Shown here piece by piece: positions 45,950 to 55,392 of a stretch of 64,000 nucleotides of DNA. How positions within the stretch are numbered: the stretch's first letter is position 1; each line of letters starts with the position of its first letter. The stretch is from Streptomyces graminofaciens (GTDB taxonomy: Bacteria > Actinomycetota > Actinomycetes > Streptomycetales > Streptomycetaceae). The position numbers and the translations under genes were made by a program. Below the pieces are notes generated by a model. The model was not told the DNA's origin. It made no database searches and was given only the letters and a program-made list of their open reading frames with translations. The stretch lies in contig NZ_AP018448.1 in the NCBI RefSeq assembly GCF_030294945.1, forward strand, positions 8,032,501 through 8,096,500. The letters run 5' to 3'.

Positions 45950-47119
45950 ATGCGACTTGTGCGACAAAATGATGTAAGTGGTGCGAATGGGGGAAGTCTG
46001 CGGGGGAGAGGGAGAGGGAGAGGGAGTGGGAGAGGGAGTCGGAGGGTGCGGCGCGGCTCCGGCGTGCGGGGCGGTGCAGCCGTACTGACTGTCGCCGCCA
46101 TCGTGTCCGCGTGCGCCGACCGGAGTGATTTGCCGAAGGCCCGCAGCTCAGGGACGGCGAGCCCGGTCCATGGCCAGCAGCCCGAACAGGGTTGGCAGCC
46201 CGATCGACAGGGCCAACAAGGCCAACGAGGCCAGGAGGGTCAGCAAGGCCGGCAAGGTCAGGGCCGGCAAGGTCAGGGCCAACAGGGTCAAGGCCGGCAG
46301 GGGCAGGATGGTCGGCGTGGGCAGCCCGCTGGGCCGCTTCTGGCCGCGCCCGCCGCCCACGCCCTCGGCGCGTACGCCGAGCGACTGCGCCGGGCGCACG
46401 CCGCCCGTGTCGCCGCGGCGAAACGATGGGGCCTGGCGAAGCTCCCCCTCCTCCCACCCGAACCCCCGGCCCGCAGACCGGCCCTCACCACCCGTAAGGG
46501 CTTCGAGGTCGCCGGCCACGAGGAGATGGGCCTGCCCCCTGTCTTCACCACCGTCCCCACCGCCCACAAGGTCGTCTTCCTGACCATTGACGACGGCGCC
46601 GAGAAGGACCCCGCGTTCCTGCGGATGATGAGCGAACTGAAGATCCCGTACACCGCGTTCCTCAGCGACTGCCTGATCAAGGAGGACTACGGCTACTTCA
46701 AACAGATGCGCGAGCGGGGGGTCGCACTCAACAACCACACCCTCCACCACCGCTACATGCGCGCCCTCTCCTACGACGCCCAGAAGCGCGAGATCTGCGG
46801 CATGCAGGACGTGATCGAGAAGCGGTACGGCAAACGGCCCACGCTCTTCCGGCCGCCCTACGGCAGCTACAACAGGGACACCCTGCGCGCCGCCAAGACC
46901 TGCGGCATCAAGGCCGTCCCCCTCTGGAACGAGGAGGTCTTCGTCGACCGCTGGGACTACCGCGAAGGGGACCGCGACCTCCGCCCCGGCGACATCGTCC
47001 TCAGTCACTTCCGAGGCAAGGGCGAGTGGAAGGGCACCATGCCCGACATGATCCGCCACTTCCTGAAACTGGTGACGGACAAGGGGTACGCCGTGGCCCG
47101 ACTGGAGGACTACCTGTGA
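45950..47119 (+). CDS. Polysaccharide deacetylase lipoprotein with collagen-like Gly-Gln segment
   Basis: The 389-residue protein has a very basic N-terminus, a hydrophobic stretch and a lipobox VSAC (Cys55). A Gly/Gln-rich repeat (about 87-127) follows. The NodB-type domain (about 205-389) has FLTIDDGAEKD (Asp214-Asp215), NNHTLHH (His263, His267) and FRPPYGSYN. It probably de-N-acetylates peptidoglycan or another glycan outside the membrane. The ATG at 45950 is preferred. Its closest relative here is the gene just downstream. Confidence 0.87.
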   Translation: MRLVRQNDVSGANGGSLRGRGRGRGSGRGSRRVRRGSGVRGGAAVLTVAAIVSACADRSDLPKARSSGTASPVHGQQPEQGWQPDRQGQQGQRGQEGQQGRQGQGRQGQGQQGQGRQGQDGRRGQPAGPLLAAPAAHALGAYAERLRRAHAARVAAAKRWGLAKLPLLPPEPPARRPALTTRKGFEVAGHEEMGLPPVFTTVPTAHKVVFLTIDDGAEKDPAFLRMMSELKIPYTAFLSDCLIKEDYGYFKQMRERGVALNNHTLHHRYMRALSYDAQKREICGMQDVIEKRYGKRPTLFRPPYGSYNRDTLRAAKTCGIKAVPLWNEEVFVDRWDYREGDRDLRPGDIVLSHFRGKGEWKGTMPDMIRHFLKLVTDKGYAVARLEDYL

Positions 47120-47278
47120 GGGGGCGGGGGGAGGCGCCAGGGGAGCGCGAAGCCTCTGGGGGTGCTGGGGGTGCTGGGGGTGCCTGAAGTGCGCGGAGCG
47201 TCTGAAGCGTTGGGGGTGCCTGGGGTGCCTGGGGTGTTTGGGGCGCTTGGGGCGCGCAAGGCGGCGAGCGAGCGCGGG
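47120..47278. other. G-rich repeat between two deacetylase genes
   Basis: This gap contains many GGGGGTGCTG/GGGGTGCC units and other GGGG runs (47125-47260), on the plus strand. The frame stays open, which would give a low-complexity Gly-Val-rich extension to the next gene. The pattern suggests repeats or G-quadruplex-prone DNA instead of a coding part. Confidence 0.5.
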
Positions 47279-48322
47279 GTGGCTCGGGCGTACGGGTTGC
47301 CCGGGGCGCGCAGGGCGCGTGTGCTGGCGGGAGGGGCGCTGACCGCCGCGCTCCTCGCCGGATGCGGCGCCCCCACAGGCCTCGCGCACCCTGCCCACCC
47401 CGCCGCCTCGCACGACCACATCGGCCACGCCGCCCCCACCGGGCACCCCGGACCGAAGGCGCCGGAGAACGTACGAACGCGGAACCCGGCACCGGACACC
47501 CCCACGACGTCCGCCCGGCCCCCGCACTCACGCGCGGCGGAGACGGCCCCGAACCCACCCCGCCCGGCCGCCGGCGCACCACACCCAGGAGCCCCCGCGG
47601 CTCCGCCCAACCCGGCCGCCCCCGCCCCGAACGCACCCCACCCCGTCCACCTCCGCTGGGGCCTCCCCGCCCCTCTCGCCCCCGCGCCCGCGAAGCCCGA
47701 CCGGCCACCGAAGCTCCGCATCCCAGGCCCAGGCCTGCCGCCGGTCGTCGACCACGTCCCCACCCGCGACAAGGTCGTCTTCCTGACCTACGACGACGGC
47801 GCGGAGAAGGACCCCCTATTCGTCGACATGGTCCGTGAACTGCGACTTCCGGTGAGCATGTTCCTCACGGACAGCGTCGTCGGCCCCGGCTACGGCCACT
47901 TCGCCAAGCTCCGCTCGGTCGGCGCGACCGTACAGAACCACACCCTCGACCACACCGCCCTGCGCGGCCTTCCCTACGCAGGACAGCGCGCCGAGATCTG
48001 CGGTCAGCAGGCGAAACTGCGCCACCGCTTCGGCATCCGCCCGACCCTTTTCCGCCCGCCGTACGGCACGTACGACACCACCACACTCCGCGCCGCCGCC
48101 GACTGCGGCATCTCCGCGGTCGTCCTGTGGCGGGCATCCATGCAGGTCAACGATCTGCGCTACGCCGTCGGCGACCGCCTGCGACCCGGCGACATCATCC
48201 TCGCCCACTTCCGCGGCCCGGCCGAGCCGAACGGCGCGACGCAGGCACAGATGACGACCAGCCTCCTGCGCCGCATCCAGGAACAGGGGCTGACAGTGGG
48301 CCGTTTGGAGGACTACCTCTGA
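47279..48322 (+). CDS. Second polysaccharide deacetylase lipoprotein
   Basis: The 347-residue protein has a signal sequence with RRARVLAGG and a lipobox LAGC. A Pro/Ala/His-rich linker of about 120 residues leads to the NodB domain with VFLTYDDGAEKD, QNHTLDH and FRPPYGTYD. It is a tandem paralogue of the preceding gene: the C-terminal 190 residues share the same motifs and ending RLEDYL. The GTG at 47279 is preferred over an open upstream frame in G-rich repeat DNA. The linker differs from that of its neighbour. Confidence 0.85.
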   Translation: MARAYGLPGARRARVLAGGALTAALLAGCGAPTGLAHPAHPAASHDHIGHAAPTGHPGPKAPENVRTRNPAPDTPTTSARPPHSRAAETAPNPPRPAAGAPHPGAPAAPPNPAAPAPNAPHPVHLRWGLPAPLAPAPAKPDRPPKLRIPGPGLPPVVDHVPTRDKVVFLTYDDGAEKDPLFVDMVRELRLPVSMFLTDSVVGPGYGHFAKLRSVGATVQNHTLDHTALRGLPYAGQRAEICGQQAKLRHRFGIRPTLFRPPYGTYDTTTLRAAADCGISAVVLWRASMQVNDLRYAVGDRLRPGDIILAHFRGPAEPNGATQAQMTTSLLRRIQEQGLTVGRLEDYL

Positions 48323-48340
48323 CCGCCGCGCCGTCGGCAA

Positions 48341-48367
48341 TTAGCAGTCCGCTTGACCGAGTGCTAA
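48341..48367. promoter_or_regulatory. CIRCE element 1 upstream of groES
   Basis: TTAGCAGTC-N9-GAGTGCTAA matches the CIRCE consensus with one arm mismatch. The spacer contains TTGACC, the probable -35. HrcA binding here would block the promoter directly. Confidence 0.9.
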
Positions 48368-48380
48368 TCGCGGTCATAGT
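48353..48380 (+). promoter_or_regulatory. Candidate groES promoter
   Basis: TTGACC at 48353-48358 and CATAGT at 48375-48380 are separated by 16 bases. The -35 lies inside CIRCE 1 and the -10 precedes CIRCE 2, so a vegetative promoter under double HrcA control is likely. Confidence 0.75.
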
Positions 48381-48387
48381 CTCAGGT

Positions 48388-48414
48388 CTGGCACTCCCCC
48401 CTGGAGAGTGCCAA
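48388..48414. promoter_or_regulatory. CIRCE element 2 upstream of groES
   Basis: CTGGCACTC-N9-GAGTGCCAA matches the CIRCE consensus with a terminal mismatch. It lies 20 bases after CIRCE 1, near the expected transcription start, and so would act as a second operator. Confidence 0.9.
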
Positions 48415-48512
48415 CACGCGACGGGCAGATCCGGCACCCGCGACGACGGATCGACCTGGTCGCCACCTCAGACAGTTAACCCCGTGAGATCTCCGAAGGG
48501 GGAGGTCGGATC

Positions 48513-48821
48513 GTGACGACCACCAGCTCCAAGGTTGCCATCAAGCCGCTTGAGGACCGCATTGTGGTCCAGCCGCTCGACGCCGAGCAGACCACCGCCT
48601 CTGGCCTGGTCATCCCGGACACCGCCAAGGAGAAGCCCCAGGAGGGCGTCGTCCTGGCCGTGGGCCCGGGCCGCTTCGAGAACGGCGAGCGCCTGCCGCT
48701 CGACGTCAAGACCGGCGACATCGTGCTGTACAGCAAGTACGGCGGCACCGAGGTGAAGTACAACGGCGAGGAGTACCTCGTCCTCTCGGCTCGCGACGTG
48801 CTCGCGATCATCGAGAAGTAA
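48513..48821 (+). CDS. groES: Co-chaperonin GroES
   Basis: The 102-residue protein caps the GroEL chamber. [40 protein letters not shown] and the mobile-loop region [19 protein letters not shown] are all present. It starts with GTG after GGGGGAGGTCGGATC. It is the first gene of the groES-groEL1 unit, under CIRCE control. Confidence 0.97.
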   Translation: MTTTSSKVAIKPLEDRIVVQPLDAEQTTASGLVIPDTAKEKPQEGVVLAVGPGRFENGERLPLDVKTGDIVLYSKYGGTEVKYNGEEYLVLSARDVLAIIEK

Positions 48822-48844
48822 GACATCTCGAACACATTGCTTGA

Positions 48845-50563
<1,719 letters not shown>

Positions 50564-50590
50564 GGCACGTACCGCCTGTACCGCCTGAGG

Positions 50591-50625
50591 GAAGCCCCCG
50601 TTCCGCCCCCGCGGACGGGGGCTTC
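50591..50625. terminator. Strong hairpin after groEL1
   Basis: GAAGCCCCCG pairs with CGGGGGCTTC around an inner TCCGC/GCGGA stem with one bulged base. Followed by TCTCCC on the plus strand, it lies between convergent groEL1 and the SnoaL gene and can end both. Confidence 0.8.
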
Positions 50626-50640
50626 TCCCATCCCGCTCCC

Positions 50641-50688
50641 GCGTACTACTGCTCCAACGCTCCCGCGTACTACTGCTCCAGCGCGTCC
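50641..50688. repeat. 24-bp tandem duplication across a stop codon
   Basis: GCGTACTACTGCTCCAACGC and a near copy (GCGTACTACTGCTCCAGCGC) start at 50641 and 50665. The second copy contains the 3' end and stop codon of the SnoaL-type gene on the minus strand. The duplicate therefore lies just beyond the stop. Confidence 0.7.
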
Positions 50689-51377
50689 AGCGCCCCCAGC
50701 TGCCCCATCAGCCCGAGATTGTCGTACTGCCACCAGCCCTCGGCTATCTTCCCGTCGGACGTGCACCGGTGAATCGTCATCCCGGTCATGCTCACCGTCC
50801 TTCCGGTGGGTGATATCCCGAAGAAGTCCCCTTTGTGTGTCCCGCTCCAGCTCCACCGGCTGCACACCCGGTCCCCCTGAGCCATCTGGTCCTCGACGGT
50901 GAACTCGAAGTCGAACGCGCCCCGCCACTGCTCACAGTCACGCCGGAACGCGTCCATCCCGATGTCGTCCTGCTCGTTGGACGGATTGTGGTCGTGGTAG
51001 TCCTCCACAAGGAGGTCGTCGAGCGGGGGCAACTCGCCCTTGGTGGCCAGCGTGGCGAAGAACCTACGGGCGTTGGCCGCGTACAACTGCTCGTCCCGCA
51101 CCACGTCCAGATCCGTGAACGTCGGCATCTCGTCGCAGAGCGCCACCATCTCCCGGAAGATCTGGTCGGTCTCCGGCAGGTTCGAGTTCCGCATCGCCTC
51201 CTCGTACGACGGGAACTCCACTATCTCGATGATGTGCGACGAGTCCGACCGGTCCTTGCCGATCACACTGTGCGTCGCCGTCCGCTTCCCCTTGGTCCGT
51301 TCGACCCATGTGTCCATCAGCTGGTTCATCTCGTCGAACCGGCTCGTCTTGCAGTCGATGAGCTGTACAAACGTCAT
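50670..51377 (-). CDS. Two-domain protein: dimeric alpha-beta barrel plus SnoaL-like ester cyclase
   Basis: The 235-residue protein has an N-terminal domain (about 1-95) with FVQLIDCKTSRFDEMNQLMD and HIIEIVEFPSYEEAMRNSN, a dimeric alpha-beta barrel-like fold. The C-terminal SnoaL-like domain (about 100-230) has DDLLVEDYHDHNP, FEFTVEDQMAQGDRVCSRW and FFGISPTGRTV. It is therefore like the ester cyclase family PF07366. No polyketide gene lies nearby. The frame stays open upstream through the next gene, which is an effect of base composition. Confidence 0.85.
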   Translation of the reverse strand: MTFVQLIDCKTSRFDEMNQLMDTWVERTKGKRTATHSVIGKDRSDSSHIIEIVEFPSYEEAMRNSNLPETDQIFREMVALCDEMPTFTDLDVVRDEQLYAANARRFFATLATKGELPPLDDLLVEDYHDHNPSNEQDDIGMDAFRRDCEQWRGAFDFEFTVEDQMAQGDRVCSRWSWSGTHKGDFFGISPTGRTVSMTGMTIHRCTSDGKIAEGWWQYDNLGLMGQLGALDALEQ

Positions 51378-51448
51378 GACGCCGCCTCCCGGCCCCCCTG
51401 GGTCCGGTTGATACGCCCATTTTCCCACGGGGAACGCGGCGCCACCTC

Positions 51449-52222
51449 TCACTGCGGCCCGTACTTCCGCCCCGTCCGCGAACTGATGCCGCCCAGCAGC
51501 CCGCGCGGCACGACCTTCACCACACCCATCAGCGCCTTGTACCGCGGGTCGGGGATCGACAGGGACTTGCCGCGGGACAGATCCTCGAGCGCCGCCGCGA
51601 CCAGCTTGTCCGCGTCCAGCCACATCCAGCCCGGGATGTTCTCCGTGCCCATCCCCGCCCGCTCGTGGAACTCGGTGCGTACGAAGCCGGGGCACAGCGC
51701 CATCAGCCGAACGCCACTGCCGGCCAGGTCCCGCGCCGCGCCCTGGGTGAACTGCACGACCCACGCCTTCGACGCCCCGTACGTGCCGCGCGGGACGAAT
51801 GCCGCCACCGACGCCACATTGACGACCCCGCCCCGGCCCCGCTCCCGCATCGCCTCGGTCGCCGCCGAGGTCAGCCGGAGCACCGCCTCGCAGTGCACCT
51901 TGAGCATCTTCAGCTCGTCGGCCATCGACACGTCCAGATAACGGCCCTTGTTGCCGAAGCCCGCGTTGTTGACCAGCAGGTCGACCGGGTTCTTGCGGTC
52001 CGCGAGCCGCTCGGCGACCGTCTCGATGCCGTCGTCCGTCGCCAGGTCCGCCGTCAGCACCTCGGCCTCGATGCCATGCCGGTCGTGCAACTCCGTGGCC
52101 TGCTCCCGCAGTCGCTTCGTGTCGCGCGCCACCAGGACGAGGTTGTGCCCGTCCGCCGCCAGCCGCCGCGCGAAGGCAGCACCGATGCCCGCGGTCGATC
52201 CCGTAATCAAAGCCGTAGTCAT
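51449..52222 (-). CDS. Short-chain dehydrogenase/reductase
   Basis: The 257-residue protein has the Rossmann motif TGSTAGIGAAFA (about 7-18), NNAGFGNKG and the catalytic pattern Ser in NVASVAAF with Tyr-x-x-x-Lys in GTYGASKAW. The ending GGISSRTGRKYGPQ is a short tail seen in YdfG/DltE-like SDRs. NADP(H) preference is suggested by the basic residues near ARDTKRLRE. The substrate cannot be inferred. Confidence 0.9.
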   Translation of the reverse strand: MTTALITGSTAGIGAAFARRLAADGHNLVLVARDTKRLREQATELHDRHGIEAEVLTADLATDDGIETVAERLADRKNPVDLLVNNAGFGNKGRYLDVSMADELKMLKVHCEAVLRLTSAATEAMRERGRGGVVNVASVAAFVPRGTYGASKAWVVQFTQGAARDLAGSGVRLMALCPGFVRTEFHERAGMGTENIPGWMWLDADKLVAAALEDLSRGKSLSIPDPRYKALMGVVKVVPRGLLGGISSRTGRKYGPQ

Positions 52223-52870
52223 GGCCCAAGGGTAGGGGCCTGGACTGTGCGGATCCGCTTGCTGCTCCGGCTATGCCACCGGACCGCGCACGACGTCCCG
52301 GACGCCGCTCGACGGCGTCGAAGAAGCCGGCCGCGGCCGACACCACGACGGTGACGGCCGAGCCGAGCACGATGAGGACACGCATGATCCGCGACATGCC
52401 TCAAGAGTCCCGGCCCGCCGAGCCGCGAACATCAGGGAACGCCCCTGGCCCGCCCCTGATCCGACCCCTGCCCGCCTCCCCGGGGTCGCCCCTAGGGCCT
52501 GTCCGACAATCCCCGTCTGCCTCGCGACGCCATGCACACCCCCTCGCCGCACCGGGCGCAGACCCAAGTATGTCCAGTACGAGGCTCTGCGCCCGACATG
52601 CCCAGAGCACGCTCCCCCACTCTCGGCTCCGCTCGAGCGGGAAGTACCCACACGCCGCGTGCGGCCGGCGCTCCGGGCGGACGACGGGAATTGTCGGACA
52701 GGCCATAGGAGTCGCACGACCACTTGGTCCTCACGGGTCGTCAGCCATCACGCCCTTCACCCGTTTCGCCCAGGCCTTTCACCTGCTCGGTGCCTCTCCC
52801 TCGACGACCGCTTGCGCGGTTCAGTCACCCGGCCCCCCGCCCCCCCCGAGCCCCCCGGCCCGGCCCCCGA
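52223..52870. other. Intergenic region between the SDR and MOSC genes
   Basis: This 648-bp stretch contains no convincing gene. It holds the 211-bp inverted-repeat element listed separately. The remainder has long frames typical of high-GC DNA. A possible hydrophobic reading MSRIMRVLIVLGSAVTVVV (minus strand from 52397) was examined, but it runs on through the SDR gene in another frame. Confidence 0.6.
52495..52705. mobile_element. MITE-like element with inverted ends and TA flanks
   Basis: The left end (52495-52510, GGGCCTGTCCGACAAT) and the right end (52690-52705) are inverted copies differing at one position. TA dinucleotides flank both ends (52493-52494 and 52706-52707), consistent with a TA target duplication of IS630/Tc1-type elements. 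The 211-bp interior has no transposase and appears non-coding. I recall similar repeated sequences in Streptomyces genomes but could not check copy number. Confidence 0.72.
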
Positions 52871-53554
52871 TCACCCGGCGCCCCCGCCACTCCTCTGCTT
52901 CTCCACATACTTCCGCGCCTCGTCCCACACCTCCGGGTGCAGAGCGTCCCCTGCGGCCAACAGACGTGGCAGCAGCTCGCGTTCGGTCATCTCGGCGCGG
53001 AACGTGAGGGCGACGGTCACGTCGTGATCCGGGCGGTGGGCGACCTCGATCGGGTCGCCCGCACGGATCTCACCGGGGGTGATCACCCGCAGATACGCCC
53101 CGGGCGCGCCCTTCCGTGTGAAGCGCTTGACCCAGCCCCGCTCGCCCATGTGCTGCTGGAAGGTGAGGCAGGGAATGCGGCTGGTGGTGACCTCCAGGAC
53201 CACCTCCGGACCGATCCGCCAGCGCTCCCCGATCAGCGCGCCGGAGATGTCCAGGCCCTGGGTCGTGAGGTTCTCACCGAAGGAGCCGCTCGGCAGCGTA
53301 CGGCCCAACTCGCGCTCCCAGCCGTCCAGATCCTCACGCGCGAACGCGTACACCGCCTGGTCGTTTCCGCCGTGGTGCTGTCTGCTGCAGACCGCGTCCC
53401 CGGCCACTCCGCTCCCGGCGACGCCCTTCCGCCCGGGCGCGGCCACCCGCACCGGCCCGCCCACCGGCCGCTTGTCGATGCCCGTCGCGCTCTTCGACTC
53501 CGCCGCGTTGTCGATGGCCCTCGGGCGCCCCACGTTCAGTGACAGAAGCTTCAT
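52871..53554 (-). CDS. MOSC domain protein (YiiM-like)
   Basis: The 227-residue protein begins KLLSLNVGRPRAIDNAAESK and contains GDAVCSRQHHGGNDQAVYA, GSFGENLTTQGLDIS and SRIPCLTFQQHMGERGW. These are the MOSC core with its conserved Cys (about Cys129). Such proteins bind or transfer molybdenum cofactor sulfur or reduce N-hydroxylated compounds. It is divergent from the LysR gene, with 80 bases between them. Confidence 0.9.
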   Translation of the reverse strand: MKLLSLNVGRPRAIDNAAESKSATGIDKRPVGGPVRVAAPGRKGVAGSGVAGDAVCSRQHHGGNDQAVYAFAREDLDGWERELGRTLPSGSFGENLTTQGLDISGALIGERWRIGPEVVLEVTTSRIPCLTFQQHMGERGWVKRFTRKGAPGAYLRVITPGEIRAGDPIEVAHRPDHDVTVALTFRAEMTERELLPRLLAAGDALHPEVWDEARKYVEKQRSGGGAG

Positions 53555-53597
53555 ACGCGCACGCTAGGCGAGCCGAGGCCAAAGAGTCGACGCAATT

Positions 53598-53614
53598 TTG
53601 GGCTCCATGCCCAA
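53598..53614. promoter_or_regulatory. TTGGGC-N5-GCCCAA palindrome between the MOSC and LysR genes
   Basis: A perfect 6-bp inverted repeat around TCCAT lies 20 bases upstream of the LysR start. GCCCAAGGTGGGC next to it makes a further dyad. LysR proteins usually bind such dyads, so it may control the regulator and the divergent MOSC gene. Confidence 0.6.
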
Positions 53615-53634
53615 GGTGGGCTTATGCTCAGGGC

Positions 53635-54531
53635 GTGATCGAGGCTCGTCATCTCCGCGTGCTGCGTGCCGTCGCCGCCACCGGCTCCTTCTCGGCGGCG
53701 GGACGCGAACTCGGCTGCACTCAGCCCGCCGTCAGCCAGCAGATGAAGGCGCTGGAAAGCTCCGTCGGCACCCCGCTGCTGATCCGCACCGGTCGCCGGA
53801 TGCGGATGACCCAGGCGGGGGAATCGCTGGTGCGGCACGCGGCCGGAATCCTCGCGGGGCTCACTGCGGCCGAGGAGGAGGTCGCCGCCATAGCCGGACT
53901 CAGGGCCGGACGCGTACGCCTCGTCTCCTTCCCCAGCGGCAGCTCCACCCTCGTACCCAGCGCACTGGCCGCGCTGCGCGCCGCGCACCCCGGCACCCGT
54001 GTCTCCCTGGAAGAGGCCGAACCGCCCGGCTCCGTCGAAATGTTGCGCGAGGGCGACTGCGACATCGCGCTCGCCTTCCGCTACGAAGGCGCGGCGGGCG
54101 CCGAGGAGTGGGACGACCTGGTCGTACGCCCCCTGCTCACCGACCGCCTCGTCGGACTCGTGCCCCAGGGGCATCGGCTGGCCCGTAAAGAGACCGTCGG
54201 CATCGGAGAACTCGCGGGGGAGCCGTGGATCGCCGGCTGCCCGCGCTGCCGCGGACATCTCGTCCAGGTCTGTGAAGGCGCGGGTTTCACACCCCGCATC
54301 GACTTCGCGACCGACGACTACCCGGCGGTGGTCGGCCTGGTCGGCGCGGGCCTCGGGGTGGCGGTCCTGCCGGAGCTGGCCATCGAGTCCGTGCGCCCCA
54401 AGGGGGTGCGGACGGTACGGCTGGAGCCGGTCGTGCGCCGCGAGATCGTGGCGCTCACCCTGCCGGACCTGGCCCAAGTGCCCACCGTGGCGGCAACTCT
54501 GGACCGACTGGCCGAGGCCGCTGCCAGGTAG
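53635..54531 (+). CDS. LysR-family transcriptional regulator
   Basis: The 298-residue protein has a winged helix-turn-helix (about 1-62, ARHLRVLRAVAATGSFSAAG and LGCTQPAVSQQMKALE). The C-terminal effector domain (about 88-295) has FPSGSSTLVPSALAALRAAHP and GVAVLPELAIE. A Cys pair in AGCPRCRGH is unusual and could sense redox or metal. GTG at 53635 was chosen. It is divergent from the MOSC gene. Confidence 0.92.
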   Translation: MIEARHLRVLRAVAATGSFSAAGRELGCTQPAVSQQMKALESSVGTPLLIRTGRRMRMTQAGESLVRHAAGILAGLTAAEEEVAAIAGLRAGRVRLVSFPSGSSTLVPSALAALRAAHPGTRVSLEEAEPPGSVEMLREGDCDIALAFRYEGAAGAEEWDDLVVRPLLTDRLVGLVPQGHRLARKETVGIGELAGEPWIAGCPRCRGHLVQVCEGAGFTPRIDFATDDYPAVVGLVGAGLGVAVLPELAIESVRPKGVRTVRLEPVVRREIVALTLPDLAQVPTVAATLDRLAEAAAR

Positions 54532-54662
54532 GGCCGAGCAGTACCAGTGGGTCCCAAGCGCTGACAGAGCCTGAGAAGGCGCGGACAGGGGCGAAAACAT
54601 CGGCACGCGCGCGTGCCCTTCGTCCGGGACAGGTCGCACCGGGACGTTGAAGAAACGTTCCT

Positions 54663-54992
54663 TCAGGTGTTCGAAGCGGTGTCGCTGCCGGAGGTCGACG
54701 CCGACACCAGCCTGTGGCGCGCCCGGCCCATGAGTTCTTCGCGCTCGTCCTCGGTCAGCCCGCCCCACACGCCGTACGGCTCGCGTACCGCCAGGGCGTG
54801 GGCCGCGCACTCCGCGCGTACCGGGCATCTCATGCAGACCTCTTTGGCCGAGTTCTCACGAGCGCTTCGTGCCGCACCGCGCTCCCCTTCGGGGTGGAAG
54901 AAGAGCGAACTGTCGACCCCACGGCACGCCGCGAGGAGCTGCCAGTCCCATAGATCAGCGTTCGGTCCGGGAAGGCGGGAGAAATCTGCCAT
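54663..54992 (-). CDS. whiD: WhiB-like iron-sulfur regulator WhiD
   Basis: The 109-residue protein has the Wbl [4Fe-4S] ligands: one Cys in LLAACRGVD and three in VCMRCPVRAECAAHA. The turn motif GVWGGLTEDERE follows, then a short basic tail. The N-terminus MADFSRLPGPNADLWDWQL matches WhiD as I remember it. WhiD is needed for spore maturation and interacts with sigma HrdB. It lies divergently from bldM, the arrangement known in S. coelicolor. Confidence 0.92.
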   Translation of the reverse strand: MADFSRLPGPNADLWDWQLLAACRGVDSSLFFHPEGERGAARSARENSAKEVCMRCPVRAECAAHALAVREPYGVWGGLTEDEREELMGRARHRLVSASTSGSDTASNT

Positions 54993-55392
54993 TGCGTGTC
55001 CCCTTGTTGCCGTTCTGGGCAGATGTTGGGTGATCCATGCCCACGACCGTACATCGACTATCTAAGGAGATGAAAATATGACTCATTGCGAATCTAGCCC
55101 CAGACACCAGTAAACGGGAAGAAAAACGGCTGAATGGGGCATAGGTTGTGGTGAAACATTGAGGGTCTGTTGTGCATGTCTGCACCGTGTCCGCCCCCTC
55201 ACGTAGAGTGCCGAAGATGACCTGCCATCCCGTAACTCTTTCGAGTGACCGTCGTTGAGAGGGCGGAGGCGGTTGAAGGAACAAGCGCCCGGGCAGGCGT
55301 TGGTGTCCGCTCGTGAGCGTCGACCGCACAGGTGACGATTTCGTACCAGCCTGGAGGCTCAAGGTGACGCGCATCAGCTGCGGAGGGCGGCC
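54993..55392. other. whiD-bldM divergent regulatory region
   Basis: This 400-bp gap is AT-richer (55050-55170) than its surroundings and should hold the promoters of both genes. The bldM promoter is described separately. A short frame at 55078-55113 with a strong AAGGAGATGAAAAT site encodes only 11 residues (MTHCESSPRHQ). No other gene is apparent. Confidence 0.7.
55231..55258 (+). promoter_or_regulatory. Sigma-BldN-type promoter of bldM
   Basis: CGTAAC (55231-55236) and CGTTGA (55253-55258) are separated by 16 bases. This is the promoter pattern I recall for sigma BldN at bldMp1. Transcription would start near 55265, leaving a leader of about 130 bases before the bldM ATG. Confidence 0.88.

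Noticed and set aside
50670..52397. One 575-residue minus-strand frame joining the SnoaL gene with the region upstream of the SDR gene, starting MSRIMRVLIVLGSAVTVVV
   Set aside because: It passes through the SDR gene in a wrong frame. The SnoaL gene has its own start at 51377, and the hydrophobic start could not be tied to a stop of its own.
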